Positions 43,229-51,312 of a stretch of 64,000 nucleotides of DNA are shown piece by piece. The notes under the pieces were generated by a model. It saw nothing but the letters and a program-made list of their open reading frames with translations. It made no database searches and was not told where the DNA came from. Where the stretch lies: assembly GCA_964515335.1 (NCBI GenBank), contig CAZETS010000009.1:30308-94307 (forward strand), given 5' to 3'. How positions within the stretch are numbered: the first letter of the stretch is position 1; every line of letters starts with the position of its first letter. The position numbers and the translations under genes are program-made. This DNA comes from TMED88 sp964515335. GTDB lineage: Bacteria > Myxococcota_A > UBA9160 > UBA4427.

Positions 43229-43906
43229 GTGAGGCTCCTGCTCGTCGAGGACGATCGGGTCACTTCGGACTACCTCGTCAAGGCGCTCGGGGAGAGCGGG
43301 CACGTCGTGGACCCGATCACCGACGGCGCCCGCGGCCTCGAGCGCGCCCGCGCAGAAGACTACGATCTGCTGATCGTCGACCGCTTGCTGCCCTCCCTCG
43401 ACGGGCTCACGCTGATCGAGCGACTGCGCGCCGAAGGCCAGGACACGCCGGTCCTGATCGTGAGCGCTCTCGGCGAGGTGGACGACCGCGTGCGTGGGCT
43501 TCGCGCCGGCGGAGACGACTATCTCGTCAAGCCCTTCGCCTTCGCGGAGCTGCTGGCGCGCCTCGAGGCCCTCGCCCGGCGCCCGCGCGGCGGGGTCCCC
43601 GTGACGTCGTACCGGGTCGCCGATCTCGAGCTCGACCCGCTCTCGCGCACCGTCAAGCGCGCCGGCAGCAAGGTCGACCTGAAGCCGCGCGAGTACCAGA
43701 TCCTCGAGTACATGATGCGCCACGCCGGCCAGGTCGTGACCCGCACCATGCTGCTCGAGGGCGTGTGGGACTACCACTTCGATCCCGAGACCAACGTGAT
43801 CGACGTACACATCTCGCGGCTGCGCCAGAAGATCGACAAGGGCTTCGAGCCCGCGCTGCTCGAGACCGTGCGCGGCGCCGGCTACGTGCTTCGTGAGCCC
43901 GACTGA
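43229..43906 (+). CDS. OmpR/PhoB-family response regulator
   Basis: 225-residue two-component regulator: receiver domain with acidic pair LVEDDRVT, phospho-acceptor Asp in LLIVDRLLPSLDG, Thr/Ser and Lys in LIVSALGEVDDR and YLVKPFAF; then a winged-helix DNA-binding domain (LKPREYQILEYMMRHAGQVVT, VDVHISRLRQKID). GTG start at 43229 follows batD by 33 bases and overlaps the histidine kinase gene by 14 bases, making one unit. Probably controls envelope or metal-stress genes; target unknown. Confidence 0.95.
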   Translation: MRLLLVEDDRVTSDYLVKALGESGHVVDPITDGARGLERARAEDYDLLIVDRLLPSLDGLTLIERLRAEGQDTPVLIVSALGEVDDRVRGLRAGGDDYLVKPFAFAELLARLEALARRPRGGVPVTSYRVADLELDPLSRTVKRAGSKVDLKPREYQILEYMMRHAGQVVTRTMLLEGVWDYHFDPETNVIDVHISRLRQKIDKGFEPALLETVRGAGYVLREPD

Positions 43907-45278
43907 GCCCCGGCAGCGCATCCGCAACCGGCTCGCACTGGCGATGGCCTCGCTGGTGCTCGCCACGGCGGCGGTCGCGGCGGTAGGCGCGATGGTGTGG
44001 AGCGCCGAGACGACCGAGGACGAGCTCGACGAAGAGCTCGCCCAGGAAATCTTCGAGCTCGTCGAGGGCCCGCTGCACGGCGACGCCGGCACGCTCTCGC
44101 GCGAGATCCGGCGCCGCACGGTGGCCGCGGAGGCGATGGGCCGCGTCTACCTCTACGCGGAGGCGTCGGCCCGGGTCATCGAGGGCTCCTGGCCGCGCTG
44201 GCCCGACGAGCTCGCCGAGGGCGAGGGACCGCAGACGCTGGAGATCGGCGGTGCGCGCCGCTTCGAGGTCACCCGCTACGTGAGGCTGGTCGGCCACGCG
44301 CTGCCCGACGGACGCCGCGTGGCCGTCGGCCGCGACGTGACGGAGCGCGAGCGCCTGCGGCGCGGCCTGACCTGGGCGACCGCCGTCTCGCTCGGGATCG
44401 CATTGCTGCTCGGCATCGGCGGAGGCCTGGCCGTGAGCCGCGGCCTGCTGGGCCGCGTAGAGGCGATGAACTCCACGGTCGTCGGCATCCTGCGCAGCGG
44501 CCGGCGCGAGCGGGTCCCGACGCGCGACGAGCCCGACGAGTTCGACGTGCTGGCCACGCACTTCAACCAGCTGCTCGACGAGAACGAGGCGCTCCTCGAG
44601 CGGATGCGCGAGGTCACCAACGAGGTCGCCCACGACTTGCGCACGCCGCTCTCCCACATGCGCACCCGCATCGACTCGGCGCTGGCGTCACGCCCCACCC
44701 AGGAAGCGAGCAGCGGGGTCCTGCCGGCACTTCGCGAGGACGTCGACCGGATCCTCGATACCTTCAACGCCCTGCTGCACATCGCGCAGATCGAGACCGG
44801 GCGCGCCCGCGAAGAGATGGAGCCCGTCGATCTCACGCGGGTCGCCGCCGACGTCTGCGAGCTCTACGAGCCTGCCGCCGAGGAGGCGGGGCTCCGGCTC
44901 GAGCAGCAGCTGGCGCCGGACGTCCACGTCACGGGACACGCACACCTCCTCGCGCACGCGCTCACCAACCTGATCGAGAACGCGCTCAAGTACGCCGGTG
45001 GCGGCGTCGTGACCGTCTCACTCGAGGAAACGGGCGAAAGCGTGGCGCTCGCCGTGGCCGATCAAGGCCCGGGCATTCCGGCCGGCGATCGTCAGCGCGT
45101 CCTGCAGCGCTTCGCGCGGCTCTCCGCCTCGCGCAACCGGCCGGGCGCCGGGCTCGGCCTCGCCCTGGTGGACGCGGTCGCGCGGCTCCACGAGGCCGAG
45201 CTGCGGCTCGAAGACGCGGACCCCGGCCTGCGCGTCGTCCTGGTGCTGCAGCGCGGGGGGCCGAGCCCGCCACCCTGA
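43893..45278 (+). CDS. Sensor histidine kinase
   Basis: 461-residue membrane kinase partnered with the upstream regulator. Two transmembrane helices (about 15-37 and 162-182) bracket a ~125-residue periplasmic sensor domain; a HAMP-like linker follows, the phospho-accepting His lies in EVAHDLRTPLSHM (about residue 246), and the catalytic domain has the N box LIENALKYA, G1 DQGPGIP and G2 GAGLGLALVD. Start GTG at 43893 inside the regulator's last codons. Confidence 0.95.
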   Translation: MSPTEPRQRIRNRLALAMASLVLATAAVAAVGAMVWSAETTEDELDEELAQEIFELVEGPLHGDAGTLSREIRRRTVAAEAMGRVYLYAEASARVIEGSWPRWPDELAEGEGPQTLEIGGARRFEVTRYVRLVGHALPDGRRVAVGRDVTERERLRRGLTWATAVSLGIALLLGIGGGLAVSRGLLGRVEAMNSTVVGILRSGRRERVPTRDEPDEFDVLATHFNQLLDENEALLERMREVTNEVAHDLRTPLSHMRTRIDSALASRPTQEASSGVLPALREDVDRILDTFNALLHIAQIETGRAREEMEPVDLTRVAADVCELYEPAAEEAGLRLEQQLAPDVHVTGHAHLLAHALTNLIENALKYAGGGVVTVSLEETGESVALAVADQGPGIPAGDRQRVLQRFARLSASRNRPGAGLGLALVDAVARLHEAELRLEDADPGLRVVLVLQRGGPSPPP

Positions 45279-45348
45279 GCAGCGAGCCGCCCCGGGCAGC
45301 CGATGCGCTCCGAGGAGGCGGCGGCTCCGGCACCGACTCTCGACGCGC

Positions 45349-45375
45349 GCGCCGGGTGCGCCGGGTGCGCCGGGC
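45349..45375. repeat. 9-bp tandem repeat, three units
   Basis: GCGCCGGGT at 45349 and 45358, then GCGCCGGGC at 45367. It sits between the convergent histidine kinase and mtfA genes, ending 5 bases before the mtfA stop. Confidence 0.8.
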
Positions 45376-45379
45376 GAGT

Positions 45380-46183
45380 CTACCCCGCCGGCGAGGCAGG
45401 ACGTGACGCCGGGTCCTGGTGATAGAAGTCGCTCAGCACACCGTAGAGGGCCGGCTCGTGGCGCTTCATCTCGCGGGGGCGGTCGAAGAAGAACTCCGTC
45501 GCCACCGCGAAGAACTCCGCCTCGTTGGTCGCCCCGTAGGCATCGATGAACGTCTTCTGCCTCCTGGCCACGCGGGCGCGCAACTCCTCGAAGGCAGCCG
45601 AGCAGACCTGCGACCAGCGCTCGACGGCCTCTCGACTCTCGAGCACCGGGGTACCGTCGGGCGCGCCGTCTAGCATGTCGAGCTTGTGGGCAAACTCGTG
45701 GAAGACGACGTCGTGGCCCTGCTCGGGGTGACGGGCGCCCCTCAGCGCCGCATCCCAGACCAGCAGCACCGGGCCGCGCAGCTGCGCCTCGCCGAGGATC
45801 GGGATGCCGGCCGCGGAACGCACGGACGGCAGCTCGAAGGCGCCGCTCGGTCGATCCGGCGTGACGATCGTGCCGGGGTAGACCAGGATCGATCGGACGT
45901 TGCGGTAGTAGTCGTGGCCCCGACCGAGCACCAGGAGCCCCGCCTGAGCGGAGATGGTCACCCGGATCGTGTCGTCCATCTCGAGCCCGCCACAGCCCTC
46001 CCAGCGCTTCTCCGCGACGAAGACCTTCACGAAGTCGCGGAGCCTGGCCCGCTCCTCCTCCTCGAGCCGGCCGTAGTGGGCGACGTTCGCCTCGAGGATG
46101 CCCGGCCAGGCGTCGGGAAACGGCTCGGCGAGGAGCCGGCGACGGCGGCGGGCGCGTAGCCATCCGATCACTTCTGGGGGCAC
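45380..46183 (-). CDS. mtfA: MtfA-type zinc-dependent peptidase
   Basis: 267-residue cytosolic metallopeptidase resembling E. coli MtfA, which interacts with the glucose-PTS repressor Mlc. Zinc motif HEFAHKLDMLDG is present, with the downstream Glu/Asp in DAYGATNEAEFFAVATEFFFD. N-terminal FVAEKRWEGCGGLEMDDTIRV and ILVYPGTIV are family hallmarks. Start GTG at 46183, where family similarity begins (PPEVIGWLRARRRRRLL); the frame is open further upstream. A strong palindrome lies between it and the upstream FKBP gene. Confidence 0.92.
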   Translation of the reverse strand: MPPEVIGWLRARRRRRLLAEPFPDAWPGILEANVAHYGRLEEEERARLRDFVKVFVAEKRWEGCGGLEMDDTIRVTISAQAGLLVLGRGHDYYRNVRSILVYPGTIVTPDRPSGAFELPSVRSAAGIPILGEAQLRGPVLLVWDAALRGARHPEQGHDVVFHEFAHKLDMLDGAPDGTPVLESREAVERWSQVCSAAFEELRARVARRQKTFIDAYGATNEAEFFAVATEFFFDRPREMKRHEPALYGVLSDFYHQDPASRPASPAG

Positions 46184-46210
46184 TCCGGCAGCGGGGTGAC
46201 GACACAGGTC

Positions 46211-46239
46211 GGCCCCGGGAGTCGACGACTCCCGGGGCC
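46211..46239 (-). terminator. 29-bp near-perfect palindrome after the FKBP gene
   Basis: GGCCCCGGGAGTCG, one base, then its exact reverse complement. Located 79 bases after the FKBP-type isomerase stop and 27 bases before the mtfA start. Likely a very stable hairpin; no T-run, so a termination or attenuation role is inferred. Confidence 0.5.
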
Positions 46240-46318
46240 GTGGGACGGACCGACGAGTACCCCTCTCGCCGGCCCCGGGCAAGGGGCTCGCCACCCGCCC
46301 GCGCGCGCTGCCCGCCGA

Positions 46319-47029
46319 TCAGCCGATGGACACGAGCTCCATCTCGAACACCACCGTGGTGGCCGGGCCGATCATCGGGCCAGCGCCGTTCTCGCCGAAG
46401 GCCAGTTCCGGCGGCAGCACGACCTGCCAGGTGGAGCCCACCGGCATCAGGGTCAGCGCCTCGGTCCAGCCCGGCAGCAATCCGTCGACCGCGAGGGTGA
46501 CCGGCGCGCCGCGCGCATGGGTGCTGTCGATCTCGCGGCCGTCGATCAGGGTGCCGCGGTAATGCAGCGTCACCGTGTCGGCCGTGGTCGGGACCGCGCC
46601 CTCCCCTGCCTCGATCACCTTGTACTGCAAACCGCTCGCGGTCGTCACGACCTCCGGGTCCTGCGAGAACTCGGCGCGGAACGCGTCGCCCGCGCTGCGG
46701 TTCTCGTCGCTGAGCTTCGCGAGCGTCTGGCGCGCCTCGGCGGCGCGCTTTTCGTCGTAGCGGCCCAGCGCGCCCATCATGTCCTCGGTCGAGACGGCGA
46801 GCTCAGCCCCCGCCATCGCATCGGCCACGCCGGCCACGAAGGCCTTGTCGTCCACGTCGCCGAGACTGGCCATCGCCTGCCGGGCAACCGCCACGCCCAG
46901 GCTGTAGCTCTCCACCGCCTCGTCGCTCGAGAGCGCTGTGTTGACCGTGGCGCTCGTCGGGCTGCACGCCGCAAGGGCGATAGCCCCCGCCGCCATGCAC
47001 GTCACACTCGTCGTTGCCATTCGTCCCAT
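46319..47029 (-). CDS. FKBP-type peptidyl-prolyl isomerase lipoprotein (FkpA/Mip-like)
   Basis: 236-residue envelope chaperone: lipobox ALAAC near residue 23, an N-terminal helical dimerisation domain (SSDEAVESYSLGVAVARQ and the AEARQTLAKLSDEN helix), and a C-terminal FKBP domain with VTLHYRGTLIDGREIDST, LPGWTEALTLMPVG, LPPELAFGENGA and the last strand VVFEMELVSI. The layout is that of periplasmic FkpA/Mip proline isomerases. ATG at 47029 with GGAGAAG 4-5 bases upstream. Its 5' leader is dense in inverted repeats. Confidence 0.92.
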   Translation of the reverse strand: MGRMATTSVTCMAAGAIALAACSPTSATVNTALSSDEAVESYSLGVAVARQAMASLGDVDDKAFVAGVADAMAGAELAVSTEDMMGALGRYDEKRAAEARQTLAKLSDENRSAGDAFRAEFSQDPEVVTTASGLQYKVIEAGEGAVPTTADTVTLHYRGTLIDGREIDSTHARGAPVTLAVDGLLPGWTEALTLMPVGSTWQVVLPPELAFGENGAGPMIGPATTVVFEMELVSIG

Positions 47030-47051
47030 GGTTCTTCTCCTCGTGGATTCA

Positions 47052-47167
47052 CGCGGCGGGATATCCCTCCGCGCGGTTCGCATGGCGGCCTGGCCGCCTG
47101 ACGAGGACGAAGCTACGCCCGCGAGGTCAACGGAAAGTGGACGCCACATGAACTCCCGTCCATGTGG
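47052..47167. promoter_or_regulatory. Cluster of three inverted repeats in the FKBP 5' region
   Basis: 47052-47073: CGCGGCGGGAT facing ATCCCTCCGCG with one mismatch. 47084-47098: GGCGGCC-T-GGCCGCC. 47144-47167: CCACATG-N10-CATGTGG. All lie upstream of the FKBP ATG at 47029 (23-138 bases). Operator or leader-structure candidates. Confidence 0.4.
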
Positions 47168-47320
47168 GCGCCGGACGCGCCTCACGCTCCCGACGGGAGC
47201 CGCCTCGCCGGCAGCGAGCCCGCCGGGAGCACCCAGCGGACCGAGGAGCGCCCATGCCGGCCTTTCGCAGGGCCGGTGGGGCGGCGGGGCGGCGGTCGAA
47301 CCGCGTGGAGCGCGCGGCCC

Positions 47321-48211
47321 TCAGGCGCCGCTGCGCTTCAGGGCCTCGATCCGCTCCTCGAGGGGCGGGTGCGTCATGAACAGCCGAGCGAAGGCGCGCT
47401 TGTTGCCGCTCGAGATACCGAAGGCGGCCATCTGCTCCGGGAGCGGCTCCGTGGATTCCGTGGACGCCTTCAGCCGCTCCAGGGCGGCGATCATCTGGCC
47501 GCGACCGGCGAGCCGGGCGCCGCCGGCGTCCGCGCGAAACTCTCGCTGGCGCGAGAACCAGAAGACGATGGTGCTGGCCAGGATCCCGAAGACGATCTGG
47601 GCCACGATGGTCGTCAGGAAGAACCCGATCCCGTAGCCCCGCTCGTTCTTGAGGATCACGCGGTCGACCCAGTAGCCGACCAGCCGCGAGAGGAACAACA
47701 CGAAGGTGTTCACGACGCCCTGGATGAGCGCCAGGGTGATCATGTCGCCGTTGGCGACGTGGCTGATCTCGTGGCCCAGCACCGCTTCGACCTCGCCACG
47801 ATTCATGTTCCGGAGCAGGCCGCTGCTCACCGCGACGAGCGCGGCATCGCGGCGCGCCCCGGTCGCGAATGCGTTGGGGTCCGGCGAATCGAAGATCGCC
47901 ACCTCGGGCATGGAGATGCCCGCCGCCTGGGCCTGATGGCCGACCGTCTGCAGCAGCCAGGCCTCGGCGTCGTTCGAGGCCTCCTTGATGACGTGAGCGC
48001 CGGTCATCCTCTTCGCCATCCACTTGGACATCGCGAGGGAGATGAAGCTGCCCCCCATGCCGAAGACCGCGCAGAAGATCAGCAGCGACCCCATGTCGAG
48101 GTTCACGCCCTGCTCGTCGAGGATGGACTCCACGCCGAAGAGCCGGAGCACGACGCTCAGGACGAGGATGATCGCGATGTTCGTGACGATGAACAGGAAG
48201 ACGCGCTTCAT
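47321..48211 (-). CDS. htpX: HtpX-type membrane protease
   Basis: 296-residue inner-membrane zinc metalloprotease of the M48 family, involved in quality control of membrane proteins. Four hydrophobic segments; two at the N-terminus (FLFIVTNIAIILVLSVVL; LLIFCAVFGMGGSFISLAM) and two after the active site. Zinc motif VLGHEISHVANGD, third ligand in REFRADAGGARLAG. Start ATG at 48211 with GGAGTG 4-5 bases upstream. Followed on the same strand by the FKBP gene, both envelope-stress proteins. Confidence 0.96.
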   Translation of the reverse strand: MKRVFLFIVTNIAIILVLSVVLRLFGVESILDEQGVNLDMGSLLIFCAVFGMGGSFISLAMSKWMAKRMTGAHVIKEASNDAEAWLLQTVGHQAQAAGISMPEVAIFDSPDPNAFATGARRDAALVAVSSGLLRNMNRGEVEAVLGHEISHVANGDMITLALIQGVVNTFVLFLSRLVGYWVDRVILKNERGYGIGFFLTTIVAQIVFGILASTIVFWFSRQREFRADAGGARLAGRGQMIAALERLKASTESTEPLPEQMAAFGISSGNKRAFARLFMTHPPLEERIEALKRSGA

Positions 48212-48245
48212 TTTCACTCCCACGGGCCGCGTCTCGGCCCGGCTC

Positions 48246-48731
48246 CTACCTGGTCTTCGACCCCGCCGGATCGTCCCCGCCGTCGGAGAGCGCCTTCGGG
48301 TCGTAGTACGGGGCCAAGCGCCGCAGGACGTCCTCGGTGGCCGCGATCTTGTCGAGCGTCGGCTCCTCGAGGTAGACCCTCCTCGCATTCTCCCGGGCGT
48401 CTCGCACCAACTCCATGAGCCTCTCGTACACCGGGAAGGTCGCATCGTGCCCCTTGCCCGCCTTCAGCTCCGACGCCAGGTGCCGCGACTCGCTGCGGGC
48501 GAGTCGAACCCGATCCTTCAGGACCGCGAAGCTCCTGCCCTGCCCACCGGCCTGCCCCGACATCTGCTGGTAGATCGCCGTGTAGAGGTCACCGGCGGCT
48601 TTGGTCAGCTCCTCGGCCAACTCGGTCACCCGCGCCTGGTCCCATTTCGCCAGCTCGGCGAAGGCGGGCGCGGCCGGCAACCCGGCCCCCAGAGTGACGA
48701 GTGCCGCCACGAGCACCCACGAGCTTCGCAT
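48246..48731 (-). CDS. Secreted helical protein of unknown function
   Basis: 161-residue protein with a Sec signal (VLVAALVTLGAGLPAAPAFA, cleavage before ELAKW) and a mature region that is almost entirely amphipathic helix with DQARVTELAEELTKAAGDLY and DVLRRLAPYYDPKA. No cysteines, no recognised family. It is 34 bases upstream of htpX on the same strand, so may share its promoter and an envelope role. ATG at 48731 chosen; a GTG 9 bases earlier is possible. Confidence 0.7.
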   Translation of the reverse strand: MRSSWVLVAALVTLGAGLPAAPAFAELAKWDQARVTELAEELTKAAGDLYTAIYQQMSGQAGGQGRSFAVLKDRVRLARSESRHLASELKAGKGHDATFPVYERLMELVRDARENARRVYLEEPTLDKIAATEDVLRRLAPYYDPKALSDGGDDPAGSKTR

Positions 48732-48855
48732 CGAGGTCACGGTCCTTTCGCCTCCCAGGATCTGCGGCCGGTAGCATACCAGGGTTCGGCGGCGATCCGC
48801 CCAGACGCCCGCAGACTTCATCGTCGACGCGACGCCGCCCCTCCGACTCGGGACG

Positions 48856-49344
48856 CTAGAGGCCGTCCTCGTCGTAGACGTTCGAGGGGCCCGGTCCGTC
48901 CGGACCGAGTCGTCCTTCGGGTCCGAGATGGCCCTTCCCCGGCACGTGGTTGAACTCGACGCGGATTCCGTCCGGGTCCTCGACCAGGATCGAGTAGTAG
49001 CCCGGCGCAAAGCGGGCCCCGTCCTCCGGCCCGTGAATCACCCTGGCGTCGAGCTCGTCGACGAGGAAAGCGTAGATCGCGTCGACGTCGGCAGCCGAGC
49101 GCGCGCGGAAGCAGAAGTGATGGAGCCCGGCCGTATCCTGATCGAAGGCCCGCCCCTTCTTGTCTTCCGGGGCCTCTCGGATGAGGATGCCCGTGCGACT
49201 GCCGATGCAGTAGAGCGTCGTCTCGTTCTTCACGAGCGTCTTCATTTCGAGGAAATGGCACAGACGCTCCCAGAAGGGCAGGCACGCCTCGATGTCGTTC
49301 ACCGTCATCTGGATGTGCGCGATCCCGTTGACTGCGACGCTCAT
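48856..49344 (-). CDS. VOC-family protein
   Basis: 162-residue vicinal-oxygen-chelate protein: first module IAHIQMTVNDIEACLPFWERL, second DQDTAGLHHFCFRARSAADV, and C-terminal metal-ligand strand YSILVEDPDGIRVEFNHVPG. Resembles glyoxalase/dioxygenase-like members; exact reaction not determinable. Start ATG at 49344 with GGAGGAG 3-4 bases upstream. Last gene of, or just downstream of, the radical SAM/NeuD cluster, on the same strand after a 174-base gap. Confidence 0.88.
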   Translation of the reverse strand: MSVAVNGIAHIQMTVNDIEACLPFWERLCHFLEMKTLVKNETTLYCIGSRTGILIREAPEDKKGRAFDQDTAGLHHFCFRARSAADVDAIYAFLVDELDARVIHGPEDGARFAPGYYSILVEDPDGIRVEFNHVPGKGHLGPEGRLGPDGPGPSNVYDEDGL

Positions 49345-49518
49345 GGACTCCTCCCGCGCGCCCGGATGGCGCCGCCGCCACGCCGGGGCGCTCTCCTGCG
49401 GCGCATGCGGCTGGGATAGCACGACGGCCCAGACGAGGAGAGTGGGGGCGACCCGGGGGCTCACTCCGACGTCGACGATGCTCACGCTGTCGAAGACAGG
49501 GAGACCGGCGGCGAGCGC

Positions 49519-50550
49519 TCAGCGCCTGCCCTCGAGCCGCCGCCGGCGCTTCGCTCTGCACGCCCGGCGCAGTGCGGCCCGGCTGCCGCCGGCGCTCGGG
49601 GCCGGCGCCTCGCCGGGCACTCGACAGAGACGCTCGGCGAGGGAGCGGGCCGTCGTGAAGCGGAACAGGTCCGTCTGCGTGAGATCGCGACGAGTCGCCC
49701 GTCGGATCGGCTCGATGGCGCGAAGCGCGATCAGCGACGTAGCGCCGATGTCGAAGAAGTTGTCGCGGGGGCCGACGCCCGAGCGACCGAGCAGCTCGCA
49801 CCAGACGCCGATGATGGCTCGCTCGAGCTCTGCCACCACGGCAGGGGGCAGCGCAGCCCGGCTTCGTGCGTCGCACGCGGTCTCGTCTGGCGTCGCGGCC
49901 GGGTGCGTGCCGCCGGGCATGAGCACATCGCCCGGAACACCCACGACCGTGGCGCCGGGCGGCACGTCCGAAACCACCGCCGAGGCCGCACCGATGGTGG
50001 CGCCCGCCCCGACTCTCACGCCAGGCATCACCGCGGCTCGCGTGCCGACGTACACCTCGTCTTCGAGCCGGGCGCCGGCGCCGATGCCGGCGCCGGCCGC
50101 GACGACGCAGCCCTGCCCCAGCCGCGCGCCCTGCCCGACCATCGATCCCATGAAGAGAACGCTCCCCGCTGCAACGAGGGCGTCGGGCGAGAGGATCACG
50201 TTGTGATAGACGGTCACGTCCCGCGCGAGGTGCACACCGCCGGTGTCGACCGATGCCTGTACGAGGGGCGCGAAGGGATGGCCGAAAGACGCGATCTTCT
50301 CGCGTGCCCGAGCCCTGCCGCGCGTCGTACGGGCGACGAGATTCACCACCTCGACCGTTCCCGGACGAGCCTCGCCCAGTACATCGAAGCCGCCCACGAT
50401 CTCCACGCCGAGGAGCTTCTCGCCTCGCCTCTGCGGATCGTCGTCGAGGACTGCGAGCCGGTCCCAGCGCCCCTGCTCGGCGTTGGTCGCGAGCGCGAGC
50501 CGCACGCCCTCCGAGTTGCCGGCGCCGCAGAGAAAGAGCGTCCCGCTCAC
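49519..50550 (-). CDS. NeuD-like left-handed beta-helix protein fused to a phosphopantetheine carrier domain
   Basis: 343 residues. N-terminal PglD-type nucleotide-sugar-binding fold (GTLFLCGAGNSEGVRLAL; GRWDRLAVLDDDP; LGVEIVGGFDVL), a left-handed beta-helix of hexapeptide repeats (about 90-215), then a carrier domain (about 245-320) with the phosphopantetheine serine in NFFDIGATSLIALRA. The basic C-terminal tail is CRAKRRRRLEGRR. The catalytic His expected before the helix coils (VxHDxxIG in NeuD) reads VGQGARLG, so acyl transfer may be lost and the fold may serve as a scaffold. GTGA overlap with the upstream paralogue. This fusion is unusual in my knowledge. Confidence 0.82.
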   Translation of the reverse strand: MSGTLFLCGAGNSEGVRLALATNAEQGRWDRLAVLDDDPQRRGEKLLGVEIVGGFDVLGEARPGTVEVVNLVARTTRGRARAREKIASFGHPFAPLVQASVDTGGVHLARDVTVYHNVILSPDALVAAGSVLFMGSMVGQGARLGQGCVVAAGAGIGAGARLEDEVYVGTRAAVMPGVRVGAGATIGAASAVVSDVPPGATVVGVPGDVLMPGGTHPAATPDETACDARSRAALPPAVVAELERAIIGVWCELLGRSGVGPRDNFFDIGATSLIALRAIEPIRRATRRDLTQTDLFRFTTARSLAERLCRVPGEAPAPSAGGSRAALRRACRAKRRRRLEGRR

Positions 50551-51284
50551 GGCGACGCCTCGGCGAAGGCCGCCGGTGACGCGAGACCCGGGGCCGTTGC
50601 GGAGGCCGGCGCTTCGACAGCGTCCCGCAGCGGATCGGGATCCGGCAGGGGATCCACACCCACGACCCGGCCCGGCACGCCCAGCACGCTGGCGCCTGCC
50701 GGCACCGGCTCCATCACGACCGAGCCCGGACCGATCGTCGCCCACGCCCCGATCTCCTGCTCGGGAATCACGACCGAGTTGATTCCGGTCGCGACACCCT
50801 GCGCCAGCACCACGCGGGCGTTCAGGACCGACCCGGCCCCCAGCACGCAGCCGGGGCCCACCCGTGCCTCATGACCGACGACGGCGGCCGTCTGCACGAG
50901 CGAGCCGGATGCGATGATGGTCTCCGGGGCGAGGGTGGCGTGCTCGTGGGCGACGACGTCGCCTTCGAGCCGAGCGCCGGTTCTGTCGACGCTCGGGTGA
51001 ACGAGAGTGGCGAACGGAAGTCCGTACCGTTCGAGCCGCGCACGAAGCCGCCATCGCTCGAGGGGTGATCCGGAGAGCAGGCACTGCACGTCCGCACTGC
51101 TCCGCTCGACCTGCCCGAGCGCCTCCAGGCCCCCGACGATGGGCACCCCCAGCACCGAGCCGCCGTCACCGCGTCCCTCGTCGACGATGAGGATCTGATC
51201 CCAGCGCCGCTCGGCTTCGTTGACGTTGAGCGCGAGGCGAACACCCGCCGGCTCGTCGGCGCCATAGAGGAAGAGTCGTCTCAA
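50547..51284 (-). CDS. NeuD-family sugar O-acyltransferase-like protein
   Basis: 245 residues; a tandem paralogue of the downstream fusion without the carrier domain. N-terminal RRLFLYGADEPAGVRLALNV and DQILIVDEGRGDGGSVLGVP, then hexapeptide-repeat coils. The catalytic His position is kept (VVGHEARVG), though the second His of the family pair is a Cys (CVLG). Likely transfers an acetyl or other acyl group to an amino sugar or to a carrier-bound amine. Start TTG at 51284 with GGAG 8 bases upstream; 29 bases after the radical SAM gene. Confidence 0.82.
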   Translation of the reverse strand: MRRLFLYGADEPAGVRLALNVNEAERRWDQILIVDEGRGDGGSVLGVPIVGGLEALGQVERSSADVQCLLSGSPLERWRLRARLERYGLPFATLVHPSVDRTGARLEGDVVAHEHATLAPETIIASGSLVQTAAVVGHEARVGPGCVLGAGSVLNARVVLAQGVATGINSVVIPEQEIGAWATIGPGSVVMEPVPAGASVLGVPGRVVGVDPLPDPDPLRDAVEAPASATAPGLASPAAFAEASP

Positions 51285-51312
51285 AGCGTGTGCTCCGCGG
51301 CCGATGCCGGAT

